A DNA stretch of 64,000 nucleotides, from contig NZ_VOBR01000008.1 of the NCBI RefSeq assembly GCF_007845675.1, positions 186,001 to 250,000 of the forward strand. The letters are read 5' to 3'. Within the stretch, counting starts at the first letter, position 1. Each line of letters begins with the position of its first letter. The notes beneath the pieces were generated by a model that saw only the letters and a list, made by a program, of their open reading frames with translations, was not told where the DNA came from and did not search any database. The translations under genes were made by a program, and so were the position numbers. This document shows positions 47,508-57,600 of this stretch, piece after piece. Source of the DNA: Lentzea tibetensis. Its GTDB lineage: Bacteria > Actinomycetota > Actinomycetes > Mycobacteriales > Pseudonocardiaceae.

Positions 47508-49463
47508 TCATCCGCTGGCGATGTCGAGGAACGGTTGCAGGGCAGCGGGATTGCGCAGTGCGTCGATGGAGACGGCCCGTTCGGGGGCCACTCCGGCCAG
47601 GATCTTCTTGACCGGGACCTCGCACTTCTTGCCGTTCAGGGTGCGCGGGATCTCGGTGACGGCGACGAAGCGGTTGGGCACGTGGCGCGGGGACAGGTTC
47701 AGGCGGAGTTCCGCGCGCAGCACCGGTTCCACGTCGGAGAGAGCGACGCCTGGCGACAGGACGACGAAGCACAGGAGCTCGCCGTCGGACTGGCCCGCGC
47801 CGGACGTGTCGATCACGAGTGAGTCCTCGATGCCTTCCAGGCCTTCGACGACGCGGTAGAACTCGGACGTGCCCATGCGGACGCCGCCGCGGTTCAGCGT
47901 CGAGTCGCTGCGGCCGTAGATGACGGCTGAGCCGCGCGAGGTGATGCGGATCCAGTCGCCGTGGCGCCAGATGCCCGGATAGGTCTCGAAGTAGGCCTCA
48001 CGGAGTCGTGAGCCGTCTTCGTCGCCCCAGAAGTACACCGGCATCGACGGCATGGGCGCCGTGATCACCAGCTCGCCGACCTGTTCGACGACAGCCGTTC
48101 CGGACTCGTCGAAAGCCTCGACGGCAGCGCCCAGGGCGCGGCAGGACAGTTCGCCCAGCCACACCGGGCGGTCCGGGGACGCGGCCACGAAAGCCGTGCA
48201 GAGGTCGGTTCCGCCGGACACCGAGGCGATCTGGACGTCCTTGCCCACGGCCGAGGCGATCCAGCGGAAGCCCTCCGGGGTGAGTGGCGCGCCGGTCGAG
48301 CCGACCACGCGCAGGCCCGTCAGGTCGTAGCGGGACGACGGGGTCAGGCCCTCCTTCAGACACGACTGGACGTACGGCGCGGAGGTGCCGAAGTAGGTGA
48401 CGCGGTGCTGTTCGGCCAAGTGCCACAACACGTTCAGGTCCGGGTGGGCGGGGCTGCCGTCGAACAGGACGATCGTGGTGCCCACCAGGAGGCCGGAGAC
48501 GAGGTAGTTCCACATCATCCAGCCGGTGGTGGTGAACCAGAAGAACCTGTCCCCCGGCCCGAGGTCGCTGTGCAGCGCCAGCATCTTCACGTGCTCCAGC
48601 ACGATGCCGCCGTGGCCCTGGACGATGCCCTTGGGCAGGCCGGTGGTGCCGGACGAGTAGAGGATCCACAGCGGGTGGTCGAACGGGACGGGCGTGAAGT
48701 CCAGAGCCGAACCCGCGAACGACGACATCAGGGACGACCACGAGACGGTGTCGTCCAGAGCGGCGCCGTTGTCCAGGTAGTCGATCAGCACGGTGGCGCG
48801 CAGCGACGGGATCTGGGAGCGAATCTCCTCGACGACCGGGCGGGTGTCGAAGGACCGGCCGTTGTAGACGTAGCCGGACACCGCCACGAACACCGTCGGC
48901 GAGATCTGGGTGAAGCGGTCGGCCACCGCGCGGGCGCCGAAGTCCGGGGAGCAGGACGACCACGTGGCGCCGAGCGACGCGGCCGCCAGGAAGGCGATCA
49001 GCGCCTCCGGCGAGTTCGGTACCAGACCGACCACCCGGTCGCCTGAAGTGACGCCCAGGGACACGAGAGCGGCCCGGAACGCGGCGACGCGGGTGCGCAG
49101 GACGCCGAACGTCAGGTGCGCGGACAGGCCGTCCTCGCGGTGGAAGATCACCGCCAGGTCGTCGTCGGCGCCCTTGCGGAGTGCGTGCTCCGCGTAGTTG
49201 AGGGTCGCGCCGGGGAACCAGGTCGCGCCCGGCATGGCCGACGACGCCAGCACTCGGGACGGTGGCGCGTGGAACGCGATGTCGAAGTAGGCCGCGATCG
49301 CGTCCCAGAAGCCCTCGAGGTCGCTCACGGACCACTGCCAGAGGTCCTCGTAGGAGGCGAAGTCGTGGCCGCGCTCTTCGCGCAGCCACGACCGGAACGC
49401 GAGCATCCCGTTGTCCCTGGTGGGGTCCGGGCGCCAGAGCACTTCGACGTCGGTGTCGGTCAT
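47508..49463 (-). CDS. aacS: Acetoacetyl-CoA synthetase
   Basis: A 651-aa adenylate-forming enzyme. It has the acetoacetate-CoA ligase N-terminus (VLWRPDPTRDNGMLAFRSWL), AMP-binding motif YSSGTTGLPKGIVQGHGGI, TTTGWMMWNYLVSGLL, GGTDLCTAF, HGDWIRITSRGSAVIYGRSD and the C-terminal lysine region RTLNGKKCEVPVKKIL. It activates acetoacetate to acetoacetyl-CoA in the cytoplasm for polymer, mevalonate or lipid pathways. ATG 49463 is preferred over 49505 because it matches the family N-terminus. Confidence 0.93.
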   Translation of the reverse strand: MTDTDVEVLWRPDPTRDNGMLAFRSWLREERGHDFASYEDLWQWSVSDLEGFWDAIAAYFDIAFHAPPSRVLASSAMPGATWFPGATLNYAEHALRKGADDDLAVIFHREDGLSAHLTFGVLRTRVAAFRAALVSLGVTSGDRVVGLVPNSPEALIAFLAAASLGATWSSCSPDFGARAVADRFTQISPTVFVAVSGYVYNGRSFDTRPVVEEIRSQIPSLRATVLIDYLDNGAALDDTVSWSSLMSSFAGSALDFTPVPFDHPLWILYSSGTTGLPKGIVQGHGGIVLEHVKMLALHSDLGPGDRFFWFTTTGWMMWNYLVSGLLVGTTIVLFDGSPAHPDLNVLWHLAEQHRVTYFGTSAPYVQSCLKEGLTPSSRYDLTGLRVVGSTGAPLTPEGFRWIASAVGKDVQIASVSGGTDLCTAFVAASPDRPVWLGELSCRALGAAVEAFDESGTAVVEQVGELVITAPMPSMPVYFWGDEDGSRLREAYFETYPGIWRHGDWIRITSRGSAVIYGRSDSTLNRGGVRMGTSEFYRVVEGLEGIEDSLVIDTSGAGQSDGELLCFVVLSPGVALSDVEPVLRAELRLNLSPRHVPNRFVAVTEIPRTLNGKKCEVPVKKILAGVAPERAVSIDALRNPAALQPFLDIASG

Positions 49464-49473
49464 GCTCCAGTTT

Positions 49474-50235
49474 CTAGTTGGTGGACAACAGCTCGTCCAC
49501 CGCACCGGTGAGTCGTGCCTGATCGGTGGGCGCCAGAACGAGCCAACCGTCCGCCTGCCGGACGAGGTAGCGGCCCTCGCGAGTGTCCAACCAGGACACC
49601 GTGCGGCCGGTCGGCCGCGCGTTGCCGTCGCGGTTGCGGGCCGTCAGGCCGAGCTGGCCGCCGCCTATGCGGTTCGTCACAGCGCGCATCAGCGTGTACG
49701 CCTCGGGCTCGCGGATGCCCGCGTAGCGCAGCACCTCCATGAAGCCCGGCACGCCTTCGCGCTCACCGGCCTCGCCCGCGCGGACGTAGTCGTCCCAGCG
49801 CACGTTCACGGCGCGCCCGTTGCCCGCCTGCAACGCCGGGAGCGACGCGACGGTGGCCGACGCGAGCGCGGTGGCGCGGAACGAGCGCAGGTGCACGTCG
49901 TCGCCGACGCGGGCCGCGAACGTGCCGCTCCAGCCCGCCGTGGCGAGGCCGCGGGCCATGTCCGTGCCCTTGAAGAACACGATCTCCAGTGCCTTCTCGA
50001 ACTCGGCCAGGCCGCTGACCAGTGCGCGGAGGTCGGGATCCGGGCGGGTGATCGTGCCGAGGCCGCGCCGGTACAGCTCCTGCGAGGTCTCCTCGACCAT
50101 GCGCTGACGCGCCGCTCGGGTGCGCCCGAAGTGGGGCGTGCCGAGCGGCACCTCGCGTTCTTCGCCGTGCACCGCCTGCCAGAGCAGGAAGAACTCGCGC
50201 GTGCTGAGCTTGAAGCCTCTGTCGGACTCGCTCAT
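49474..50235 (-). CDS. espG: ESX secretion-associated protein EspG
   Basis: A 253-aa protein of the EspG family, cytosolic chaperones that bind PE/PPE-type substrates of type VII secretion. Recognisable segments are FKLSTREFFLLWQAVHGEE near the start, RPDPDLRALVSGLAEF, and the C-terminal GRYLVRQADGWLVLAPTDQA. Start ATG 50235 overlaps the stop of the PPE-like gene by 4 bp, matching chaperone-substrate pairing. No ESX core genes (EccA-E) lie in the window. Confidence 0.88.
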   Translation of the reverse strand: MSESDRGFKLSTREFFLLWQAVHGEEREVPLGTPHFGRTRAARQRMVEETSQELYRRGLGTITRPDPDLRALVSGLAEFEKALEIVFFKGTDMARGLATAGWSGTFAARVGDDVHLRSFRATALASATVASLPALQAGNGRAVNVRWDDYVRAGEAGEREGVPGFMEVLRYAGIREPEAYTLMRAVTNRIGGGQLGLTARNRDGNARPTGRTVSWLDTREGRYLVRQADGWLVLAPTDQARLTGAVDELLSTN

Positions 50236-51455
50236 TGCCCGATCACCGGCGGAGCGGCCTTGCGGTCGAGCCCGAACACGTTGTCGTCCTCTTCGAGATA
50301 AGCGGCGTGCTTGTACTCGCGCTCGTCCTCGCGACCACCGGCCGCCGCGGGCGCGGCGCCCATCGGCGCGGCACCCATCTGGAGCGGGTTCTGGAACGCC
50401 TTGGTCTGGTTGACGTTGCCCGCGGCCGCCGCGGCACCCGCGCCGGCACCGGAACGCACCGACTCGGCGCTGCCCGCGACACCGGCCGCACCGCCCGAAC
50501 TGGGCGCGCCCGCACCGCCACCGCCCGCACCACCCGCCGACGCGGCGGGAGGCATGAACGTGCGGCTGTAGCTGCCGCCACCACCGCCACCGCCCGTGGG
50601 CACGCGGCCGAAGCTGCCACCACGCGAGGACGACGTGCGCGTGTTGCTGGTCTGCCCGCCGGAACCCACCGGCACCGGCGCGCCGGTGGCCGACGTGCCG
50701 CCGTCCGGCGTGCCCGTCGTCTTCGGGACGGATGCTCCGCCGGGTCCGACGTTCTGGTTGACCGGATTGGTCGGCGGCGCGAGCTGCGGCACGGTCTGGT
50801 CGACCGCGATCGAGTTGCGCTGGAACGCGGCCATCACGTCGGCCGCCTGCCGGTGCGCGGCGTCGCTGGCGACCACCGTGTCGACGGTGCCGGACGCGAT
50901 GACCGGGGCGTTGGCGAACGGGTTCGCCGGCGACTGCGCGGTGATGCCGCCGAACTGCGCCCCGGTGATGTCGTGCTGCATCATCAGGTCCTCGCGCACG
51001 GCCCACGCACCGATCGGCGTCGGGGTCGGCGGCGGCACGGGCACGGGAGGCGGCGCGGGAGCCGGGGGCGGCGGCATCGCGTTGATCGCGTCCGTCACGT
51101 TCTTGATCTCGGTGTCGATGGCCTTGGCGACGGAGCCCGCGTGCTCGGCGGTGTCCGACGCCCAGGTCGTCACCGACCGCAGACCGTCGCGCGCCTTCTC
51201 CGCGGACTCGCCTTCCCAGCCCTTGTCCGAGTTGTCGATGGCCGTGTTCAGCTTCGTCTGCACGTCGGCGAGAACGCTGCTGAGCTTGGCCCAGCCGTCC
51301 TTCACCTCGTGCGCGCTGCCGAGCTCGACGCCCTTGGTGAGCATGTCGTACAGCTGCTGGTGCGTGTACGTCATCCAGTCGACCGGCTCGTGGAGGTCCT
51401 TCGAGTCCGACTCGTCGTCGTGGCGCTTGTCTTCTTCCGAGTGCGGCTTCGTCAT
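50232..51455 (-). CDS. PPE-like type VII secretion substrate
   Basis: A 407-aa protein. The N-terminal helical domain (residues about 25-130: DWMTYTHQQLYDMLTKGVEL, WAKLSSVLADVQTKLN, and a W-E-G turn KGWEGESAEKARDGL) has the WXG/PPE helical-hairpin form. The rest is a low-complexity Gly/Ala/Pro/Ser region with polyproline (PPPPAPAPPPVPVPPPTPTP) and glycine runs. It ends FGLDRKAAPPVIGQ, typical of actinobacterial PPE-domain proteins outside Mycobacterium. Flanked by EspG and a smaller helical gene with which it overlaps. Likely secreted or wall-associated. Confidence 0.82.
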   Translation of the reverse strand: MTKPHSEEDKRHDDESDSKDLHEPVDWMTYTHQQLYDMLTKGVELGSAHEVKDGWAKLSSVLADVQTKLNTAIDNSDKGWEGESAEKARDGLRSVTTWASDTAEHAGSVAKAIDTEIKNVTDAINAMPPPPAPAPPPVPVPPPTPTPIGAWAVREDLMMQHDITGAQFGGITAQSPANPFANAPVIASGTVDTVVASDAAHRQAADVMAAFQRNSIAVDQTVPQLAPPTNPVNQNVGPGGASVPKTTGTPDGGTSATGAPVPVGSGGQTSNTRTSSSRGGSFGRVPTGGGGGGGSYSRTFMPPAASAGGAGGGGAGAPSSGGAAGVAGSAESVRSGAGAGAAAAAGNVNQTKAFQNPLQMGAAPMGAAPAAAGGREDEREYKHAAYLEEDDNVFGLDRKAAPPVIGQ

Positions 51456-51931
51456 CAGCTCGCCCCGTTCCTCTTCATGTCCTGCGCCAGGTCCTCGTCG
51501 GCGTGCTGCGTCGTCGTGACCGCGTTCTTCACCGTGTCCTCGACGTCGTGCAGGATGTAGATCAACCTCTCCATCACGTACACGGCCGACGACTCGCTGC
51601 CGACGGAGATGTCCGTGAACTTGGCGCTGATCGCGTCGGCAACGGGGTTCGACCCGAACTTCAGCGGCGTCTCGAGCTTCGGCTTCGCCTCGTCGTAGAG
51701 GCTCTGCACCTGGTCGCGCGCGTCAGCGAGCGCCTTGATCAACGCTTCAGCCGATCCCTCGTCGAGCTGGAGCTTGCCCTTGCTGACCGCGGAGTCCATC
51801 GCGCTCACGGCCTTGTCGGCCATGTACACGTCGGAGTGCATGACCTTCAACGACTGGGTCGTCGCGGTCTCGCTGGTCACATTGGTCGTCGTCGCCGGTG
51901 TGGAACCCGGAATCTCCGTGCCTTCAGCCAT
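51455..51931 (-). CDS. Small helical partner of the ESX substrate (PE-like)
   Basis: A 158-aa helical protein from ATG 51931. A Thr-rich N-terminus precedes helices covering residues about 25-150 (YMADKAVSAMDSAVSKGKLQ, EALIKALADARDQVQSLYDE, VMERLIYILHDVEDTVKNAV). Its stop abuts the ATG of the PPE-like gene with 1-bp overlap, so it probably forms the PE-like half of a heterodimer with it. No signal peptide. Family inferred from size, helicity and neighbours. Confidence 0.7.
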   Translation of the reverse strand: MAEGTEIPGSTPATTTNVTSETATTQSLKVMHSDVYMADKAVSAMDSAVSKGKLQLDEGSAEALIKALADARDQVQSLYDEAKPKLETPLKFGSNPVADAISAKFTDISVGSESSAVYVMERLIYILHDVEDTVKNAVTTTQHADEDLAQDMKRNGAS

Positions 51932-52040
51932 CCCTACCCCCTGCACTGCACCTCGCCACAGCAGCACCAAGCGTTACCTCACGCCGCACCCATTAGATGT
52001 ACCTGGGGCGCCGTTCGGTTCCAATCCGCCGTAAAGACCC

Positions 52041-52679
52041 TTAACGGAGATGTGCGTCGAACCAGTTAAGCGCACGCTGCCACGCTTCGTCGCTGGTCTT
52101 GTCGAAACGGACCACATCGGACGCGGTCTCGCCGGCGATCACCGCGTCCCTGAGCTTCTCGACCGCCTCGGACTCGTCGTCGCCGTAGATCCCGAGCCAC
52201 GGGCACGTCAGCTCGCCGGCCACGTCCACCAGCGCCGGGAGTCCGTCGGACAGCGGTTCGAGGATCCCTGGTCCCTGCACGGTCACGGCCGCCCCGATGG
52301 TCCGGCTGGCCGCGACGACCATCGCCACCGAGCCGCCGAGGTCGAACCCGACCACGCCCATCCGGTCCGCGCTGACGCCCTGCTGGCCCAGCCACACGAA
52401 CGCGACGTCCGTGTCCTCCAGCACCGCGTCACCCGAAAGCCTGCTCACCTGGTCGTGCACATCGGCACCGTGCACCCGGTCCGCCTCGCCGTAGAGATGA
52501 GGTGCGACCGCGAGCCAGCCCTCCGCGGCGAGGCTCTTCACGAGGCTGCGCACGCCGGTGGTGATCCCGCGCGCCTCGTGCAGCACGACGAGCCCACCGC
52601 GTACCGCGTTCTCCGGTTCAGCGACGGTCATGCGCAGCTGGCGGCCGTCGGTCAGGGAGAGAGTCTCGATGCGGGTCAT
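52041..52679 (-). CDS. Dienelactone-hydrolase-like alpha/beta hydrolase with atypical nucleophile
   Basis: A 212-aa alpha/beta hydrolase of the dienelactone hydrolase family. The HEARGI segment supplies the conserved Glu, and there is a late CPWLGIYGDDESEAV loop with Asp and WFDAHLR at the end. The nucleophile elbow reads GFDLGGS where the family usually has Cys (GxCxGG). The Asp could act as in haloalkane dehalogenase-type enzymes, or the protein may have lost the original activity. ATG 52679 chosen as the first start in family register. Divergent from the aminotransferase gene. Confidence 0.8.
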   Translation of the reverse strand: MTRIETLSLTDGRQLRMTVAEPENAVRGGLVVLHEARGITTGVRSLVKSLAAEGWLAVAPHLYGEADRVHGADVHDQVSRLSGDAVLEDTDVAFVWLGQQGVSADRMGVVGFDLGGSVAMVVAASRTIGAAVTVQGPGILEPLSDGLPALVDVAGELTCPWLGIYGDDESEAVEKLRDAVIAGETASDVVRFDKTSDEAWQRALNWFDAHLR

Positions 52680-52755
52680 GCCCCCCAGCCTTCCACGACC
52701 GCGTGAACAAAAGTCAACGTGACCAATCGGACGGAGCAGTGAAAGGATCCGGGGC

Positions 52756-53823
52756 ATGACCGTCCGAACCCGCCCAGACCTGGCCACCTTGCCCGCGTAC
52801 GTGCCGGGCAGGTCCATCCCCGGTGCGATCAAGCTCGCCAGCAACGAGGTGTCCGCGGGCCCGTTGCCGAGCGTCGTGCAGGCGATCGCGGACGCCGCGA
52901 CGGCGATCAACCGGTATCCGGACAGCGCCGCCGTCGAGCTCACCACCCGGCTCTCCGAGAAGCTGGGCGTGCCCGCGGAGACCATCGCGGTCGGCTGCGG
53001 ATCGGTGTCGCTGTGCCAGCAGTTGGTGCAGGCGACCTGCACCGAGTCCGACGACGTGCTGTTCGCGTGGCGCTCGTTCGAGGCGTACCCGATCGTCACG
53101 CACGTCGCGGGCGCCGGTCAGGTGCGCGTGCCGCTGACCGACGGCCACGTGCACGACCTGGACGCGATGGCCGCGGCGATCAGGCCGAAGACGCGCATGG
53201 TCTTCGTGTGCAACCCGAACAACCCGACCGGCACCGCGGTGACGACCGAGCAGATCGAGGCGTTCATCGAGAAGGTCCCGTCGGACGTGCTCGTCGTGCT
53301 CGACGAGGCGTACAAGGAGTTCGTCGACGACCCGGACGTCCCGGACGGCGTCGAGCTCGCCAAGGCCCAGTGGGCGAAGGGCCGCGACAACGTGGCCGTG
53401 CTGCGGACGTTCTCCAAGGCGTACGGGCTCGCGGGCCTGCGCGTGGGCTACGCGGTCGCGCCGCCCGCGGTCGCCGAGGCGCTGCGCAAGGTGTTCGTGC
53501 CGTTCAGCGTGAACGCGCTCGCACAGGTCGCCGCGCTCGCGTCGCTGGACGCCGAGGACGAGCTGATGGTCCGCTGCCGCGCGATCGTCGCCGAGCGCGG
53601 CCGGGTGCGCGACGAGCTGGTCTCCGCGGGCTTCGAGGTGCCGGTGTCGCAGGCGAACTTCGTGTGGCTGCCGCTCGGTGAGCGCACCGCCGCGTTCAAC
53701 GAGCACTGCCTGTCGCACAAGGTCGTCGTGCGCGCGTTCGCCGGTGAGGGCTGCCGCGTCACGATCGGGGAGCCCGAGGAGAACGACGCGTTCCTGGCGG
53801 CCGCGCTGTCGTTCAATTCTTAG
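52756..53823 (+). CDS. hisC: HisC/aromatic aminotransferase (class I PLP)
   Basis: A 355-aa fold type I aminotransferase of the histidinol-phosphate/aromatic group. Landmarks are IKLASNEVSAGPLPSVVQAI, VFVCNPNNPTGTAV, VVLDEAYKEFV, and the PLP lysine in TFSKAYGLAGLRVGY. It is not near other his genes, so it may be the aromatic aminotransferase (Pat) of phenylalanine/tyrosine synthesis, fitting with the prephenate dehydrogenase at 13194, rather than the histidine enzyme. Reaction class certain, substrate not. Confidence 0.88.
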   Translation: MTVRTRPDLATLPAYVPGRSIPGAIKLASNEVSAGPLPSVVQAIADAATAINRYPDSAAVELTTRLSEKLGVPAETIAVGCGSVSLCQQLVQATCTESDDVLFAWRSFEAYPIVTHVAGAGQVRVPLTDGHVHDLDAMAAAIRPKTRMVFVCNPNNPTGTAVTTEQIEAFIEKVPSDVLVVLDEAYKEFVDDPDVPDGVELAKAQWAKGRDNVAVLRTFSKAYGLAGLRVGYAVAPPAVAEALRKVFVPFSVNALAQVAALASLDAEDELMVRCRAIVAERGRVRDELVSAGFEVPVSQANFVWLPLGERTAAFNEHCLSHKVVVRAFAGEGCRVTIGEPEENDAFLAAALSFNS

Positions 53824-53828
53824 GCGCT

Positions 53829-54584
53829 TCACTTCGTGAGCAGCTGAACGATCGCCGCGACTCCCACCACGACGATGACCGCGCGCAGCGCGACCGGTGG
53901 GAGTTTGCGGCCGATCTTCGCGCCGATCTGGCCGCCGACGACGGAGCCGACGGCGAGCAGTGCCACGGCGACCCACGAGACGTGGGCGATGAAGATGAAC
54001 AGGATGCCCGCGACCAGGTTCACGAACGCGGTCAGCAGGTTCTTCAGCGCGTTCATCCGCTGCAGGTGCTCGTTCATCAGCACGCCCATGAGCCCCATGA
54101 CCAGCACGCCCTGCGCGGCACCGAAGTAGCCGCCGTAGACGCCCGCGAGGAACACGCCGATCCACAGCGCGATGCCGCCGTGTTCTTCGTTGGTCCGCTC
54201 GGCGAGCTTCCTGTTCAGCCACGGCTGGAGCACGACCAGCACCAGCGCGATGACGATCAGCACCGGCACGATCCCGGTGAACGCCTTCTCCGGCAGCGTG
54301 ACCAGCAGGATCGCGCCGACGATGCCGCCGAGGATCGACGCGGGCAGCAGCCTGGCGATCCGGCTCTGCTGGCCCTTCAGCTCCTCGCGGTACCCCCACG
54401 CGCCGCTCAGGCTGCCCGGCACCAGGCCGAGGCTGTTGGACACGTTCGCCACGACGGGCGGGTAGCCGACTGCGAGCAGGACGGGGAACGTCACGAGCGT
54501 GCCGGAGCCCACGACGGTGTTGATCCCGCCGGCGAACACGCCTGCCAGCACGACGATGACCGCTTCGAGCAGCGTCAGCTCCAT
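53829..54584 (-). CDS. TSUP-family membrane transporter (TauE/SafE-like)
   Basis: A 251-aa protein with about eight membrane segments and the two family landmarks, GGINTVVGSGTLVTFPVLLA near the N-terminus and GVYGGYFGAAQGVLVMG in the middle. Members export or import small organic sulfur or carboxylate anions. ATG 54584 (MELTLLEAVIVV) is preferred over 54653, which adds a charged extension. Convergent with the aminotransferase, 5 bp apart. Substrate unknown. Confidence 0.9.
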   Translation of the reverse strand: MELTLLEAVIVVLAGVFAGGINTVVGSGTLVTFPVLLAVGYPPVVANVSNSLGLVPGSLSGAWGYREELKGQQSRIARLLPASILGGIVGAILLVTLPEKAFTGIVPVLIVIALVLVVLQPWLNRKLAERTNEEHGGIALWIGVFLAGVYGGYFGAAQGVLVMGLMGVLMNEHLQRMNALKNLLTAFVNLVAGILFIFIAHVSWVAVALLAVGSVVGGQIGAKIGRKLPPVALRAVIVVVGVAAIVQLLTK

Positions 54585-54640
54585 AATGGTTAGCAACGCT
54601 AACACTCCATTCGGGACGACGCGCTGTGGTCCGCGCAACA

Positions 54641-54675
54641 CAAAGGGCGACACCCGCGCGGGATGCCGCCCTTTG
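54641..54675. terminator. Hairpin terminator behind the giant surface protein
   Basis: CAAAGGGCG (54641-54649) pairs with CGCCCTTTG (54667-54675) around a GC-rich inner loop, 15 bp after the stop of the gene at 54690. Confidence 0.75.
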
Positions 54676-54689
54676 CGCGCACTACGCGA

Positions 54690-57600
54690 TCAGCTCATCC
54701 TGCGACGGCTCGCGGCGCGGGCGCCGAAGCCGAACGCCAGCAGGAGCAGGCCGGCCACCGACAGACCGAGCACGCTCGCACCCGTCTTGGCGAGCGCCTC
54801 ACGCTTGCCGGCCGGAGGCTTGGGCTTGTGGTCACCCGGCGGCGCCGGCTCCTCGGGGAAGCCGGGGTCCGGCACCTCGGGACCGGCCTCGACGTAGATG
54901 TTCTGCGGCTCCTGCCGACCGCGGATGACGTCGTAGCCGTCGCTCTGCCCGCGGAACACGACCTTCCACGGGCCGACGACGACCGGCGTGTAGCGGCCGA
55001 CCGGCACGTTCGGGAAGGTGAACTTCCCGTCGGCGTCGCTCACCGCACGGGCAACGGGCTTGCCGCTCTCCCGGTCCAGCAGGACCGCCGTGGTGCGCGC
55101 GACCGGCGTTCCGTCGTCGGCCCGCAGGATCTGCCCGTGGGTCGTCCACACCGCGCCCGGCACCTTGGCGACGGCGCTGATCCACGGGGCGCCCGGCTCG
55201 AACGGCTTCGGCCCGAACGAGCACGACACCGCGACGATGCCGTAGTCGGCGGCGTAGGACGGGATCGGGCTGCTGACCTTGATCACCTTCGTCTCGCCGA
55301 CCGCGAACAGGACTCCGGGACCACCCTCCCTGAGCGGACCCCAGCCGTCGCCGTTCTCGATGCTGTAGAGCTCACCGCCGCACGAGGCGAAGGCGGTGAA
55401 CGCCGTGCCCGTGTTGTTGTTGACCGTGATGGTGAGCGTGGCCGGTTCGTCGATCTTGAAGGCCGGCTTGTCGAACTTCGTGGACACGACCAGCTTGTCC
55501 GACAGCGGCCGGACGGTCCGGATCTGCAACCGCAGCGGCTCGTCGGCCTTGAGCTCGAACTTGACCACCTGCTCCGGCAGCAGCCAGCCGTCCGCGGAGT
55601 TGACCATCAGCCGGTAGTTGCCGACCGGGATGTCGTCGAACTCGACCTTGCCCGATGCATCGGTCTGCTTCCGGAACCAGCGGAAGATCACGCCGCCCTC
55701 GATCTCGACGGGGGTGTTCTTCAGCTCCTCACCCTGGTCGAACTTGCCGTTCTCGTTGCGGTCGCCGTAGACGGTGATCACGGCGTCGCCGGTCTTGTGC
55801 GTGACGGCGGCGGTGATGAGGAACCCGTTGTTGGACTCGTCGACGTCGCCGGACGCCTTGACGATGCCCTTGAGGTTGACCGTGCCCCCGGTGGCGTGCT
55901 CGAGCGTGCCCTTCAGCGTGACCACGTGCACGTCACCGGGTTCGATGGTCTTGCCGGGTCCACGCGGTCGCAGGTCGCCCCACTGGTCGAGGTCGTAGAA
56001 GTAGGAAGTGTCGACGAACACCGGCTGGAACACGGCGGTGGCGGTGCTGTTGCCCCGGTTCTTGATCGTGACGCTGACCTCGGCGGTGTCGCCGATGTCG
56101 TACGACGTCCTGTCGAAGCTCGCGGTCACCTCGAGGTCGGGCCCGACGGGACCGGGCGCGACGAAGTGCGTGACCTCGCGGGAGTCGTCGCCGTCGAAGA
56201 TCCGCACGAAGCCCGCGTTGCCCTCGGTGAAGCGCCACGGCCCGAGCAGCACCGTGTCGTAGGTGCCGGCGGGGACGTTGGTGAACTGGAAGATCCCGTC
56301 CGCGTTCGTCTCGGCGACCGCGACGCGCGTGCGCGAGTCCCAGTCGAGCAGGACGAGCTTCGTGCCCACGCCCTCGCCCGCGTCGACGGTGCGGTTGTTG
56401 TTCTTGTCCTGCGCGACCGTGCCGCTGAACCCGCCGAAGCCGCCGGGCACCTTGGCCGAGTCACTCGCCTCAGGGCCGTCGCCGTTGTCTGCGGAGTTCG
56501 GCTCGAAGTCGCACGTGACCTGCACCGTGCCGTACGACCTGGCGTCGTCCGGAACGATCTCGGTCGCGGTGATCGTCTTGGACTCGCCCGCCGCCAGGTC
56601 GACACCAGTGGTGAGCGCACCCCAGCCGGGACCGCCGTTGAGGTGGTTGCCCTCGCCGATGCGGTTGCAGCCGGCCTGGATGCCGGTGATCGGGAAGGTG
56701 CTCTTGTTGGCCAGCCGCACCGTGATCGTCGCGGTGTCGCCTGCCAGGTAGGTGTCCTGGCCGAGCGCGAGGCTCGCGGTGAGCGACTCGGCCATCGGCC
56801 GCACGGCGCCCGCGGTCACGTCGGCGGGCTTGCCGGGCACGACGTCGAACCGGTGCGCGGCACCGTCGGTGTGCCGGACGACCCAGCCACCGGGCAGGTC
56901 GTACCAGGCGTCGTAGTGGCCGGACGCGATGTCCGGCAACGTCCAGCGGCCGTCCGCGCCGGTCGTCGTCTGGTGGCTGCCGCTGGGCGAGCCGCCGTAG
57001 ACCGTGACGACCGCACCCGCGACCGCCTCGCCGATGTCGGCCTTGCCGTTGCGGTTCACGTCGGCGTAGACGAGGCCGCCCGCGCCGCCCTTGGTGGCGG
57101 TGACGTCCGCCTTGGCGCTGAAGTAGTTGTCCTGGAGGAACGCGTCACCGTCGTCGGAGCGGACGCTGCCCGAGAAGTCGACCTTGCCGCCTGCGATCTC
57201 GGCGATCGAGCCGGTGACCGTGACGACGTGCGTCGCCCCCGCCTCGATGCGCACGCCCGGCTTGTCCTGACGCAGGTCGCCCCACTGGGCGTGGTCCACC
57301 AGCAGGCCGGTGTTGAAGACGTGGTGCACGCGCTGCGCGGCCACGTTGCTCTTGTTCGTGATCGTGACCGTCGCGCGGACCGTCTCGTGCGACTCGTAGC
57401 TCGCCTTGTCCAGCGTCGCCGTGACGCGCAGGTCCGCCTTCGGCTCCTCGGCCTTCACCTTCGGTTCAGCAGGCTTGGGCTGGGTGCTCGTCGGCTGCGG
57501 CTGCGTCGGCTGCGTCGGCTGAGTTGGTTGCGTCGGCTGGGTCGGTGCCGGTTCGGACGACGACGGTGGCGTGCTCGGCGTCGTGGTCCCGGCAGGCGGC

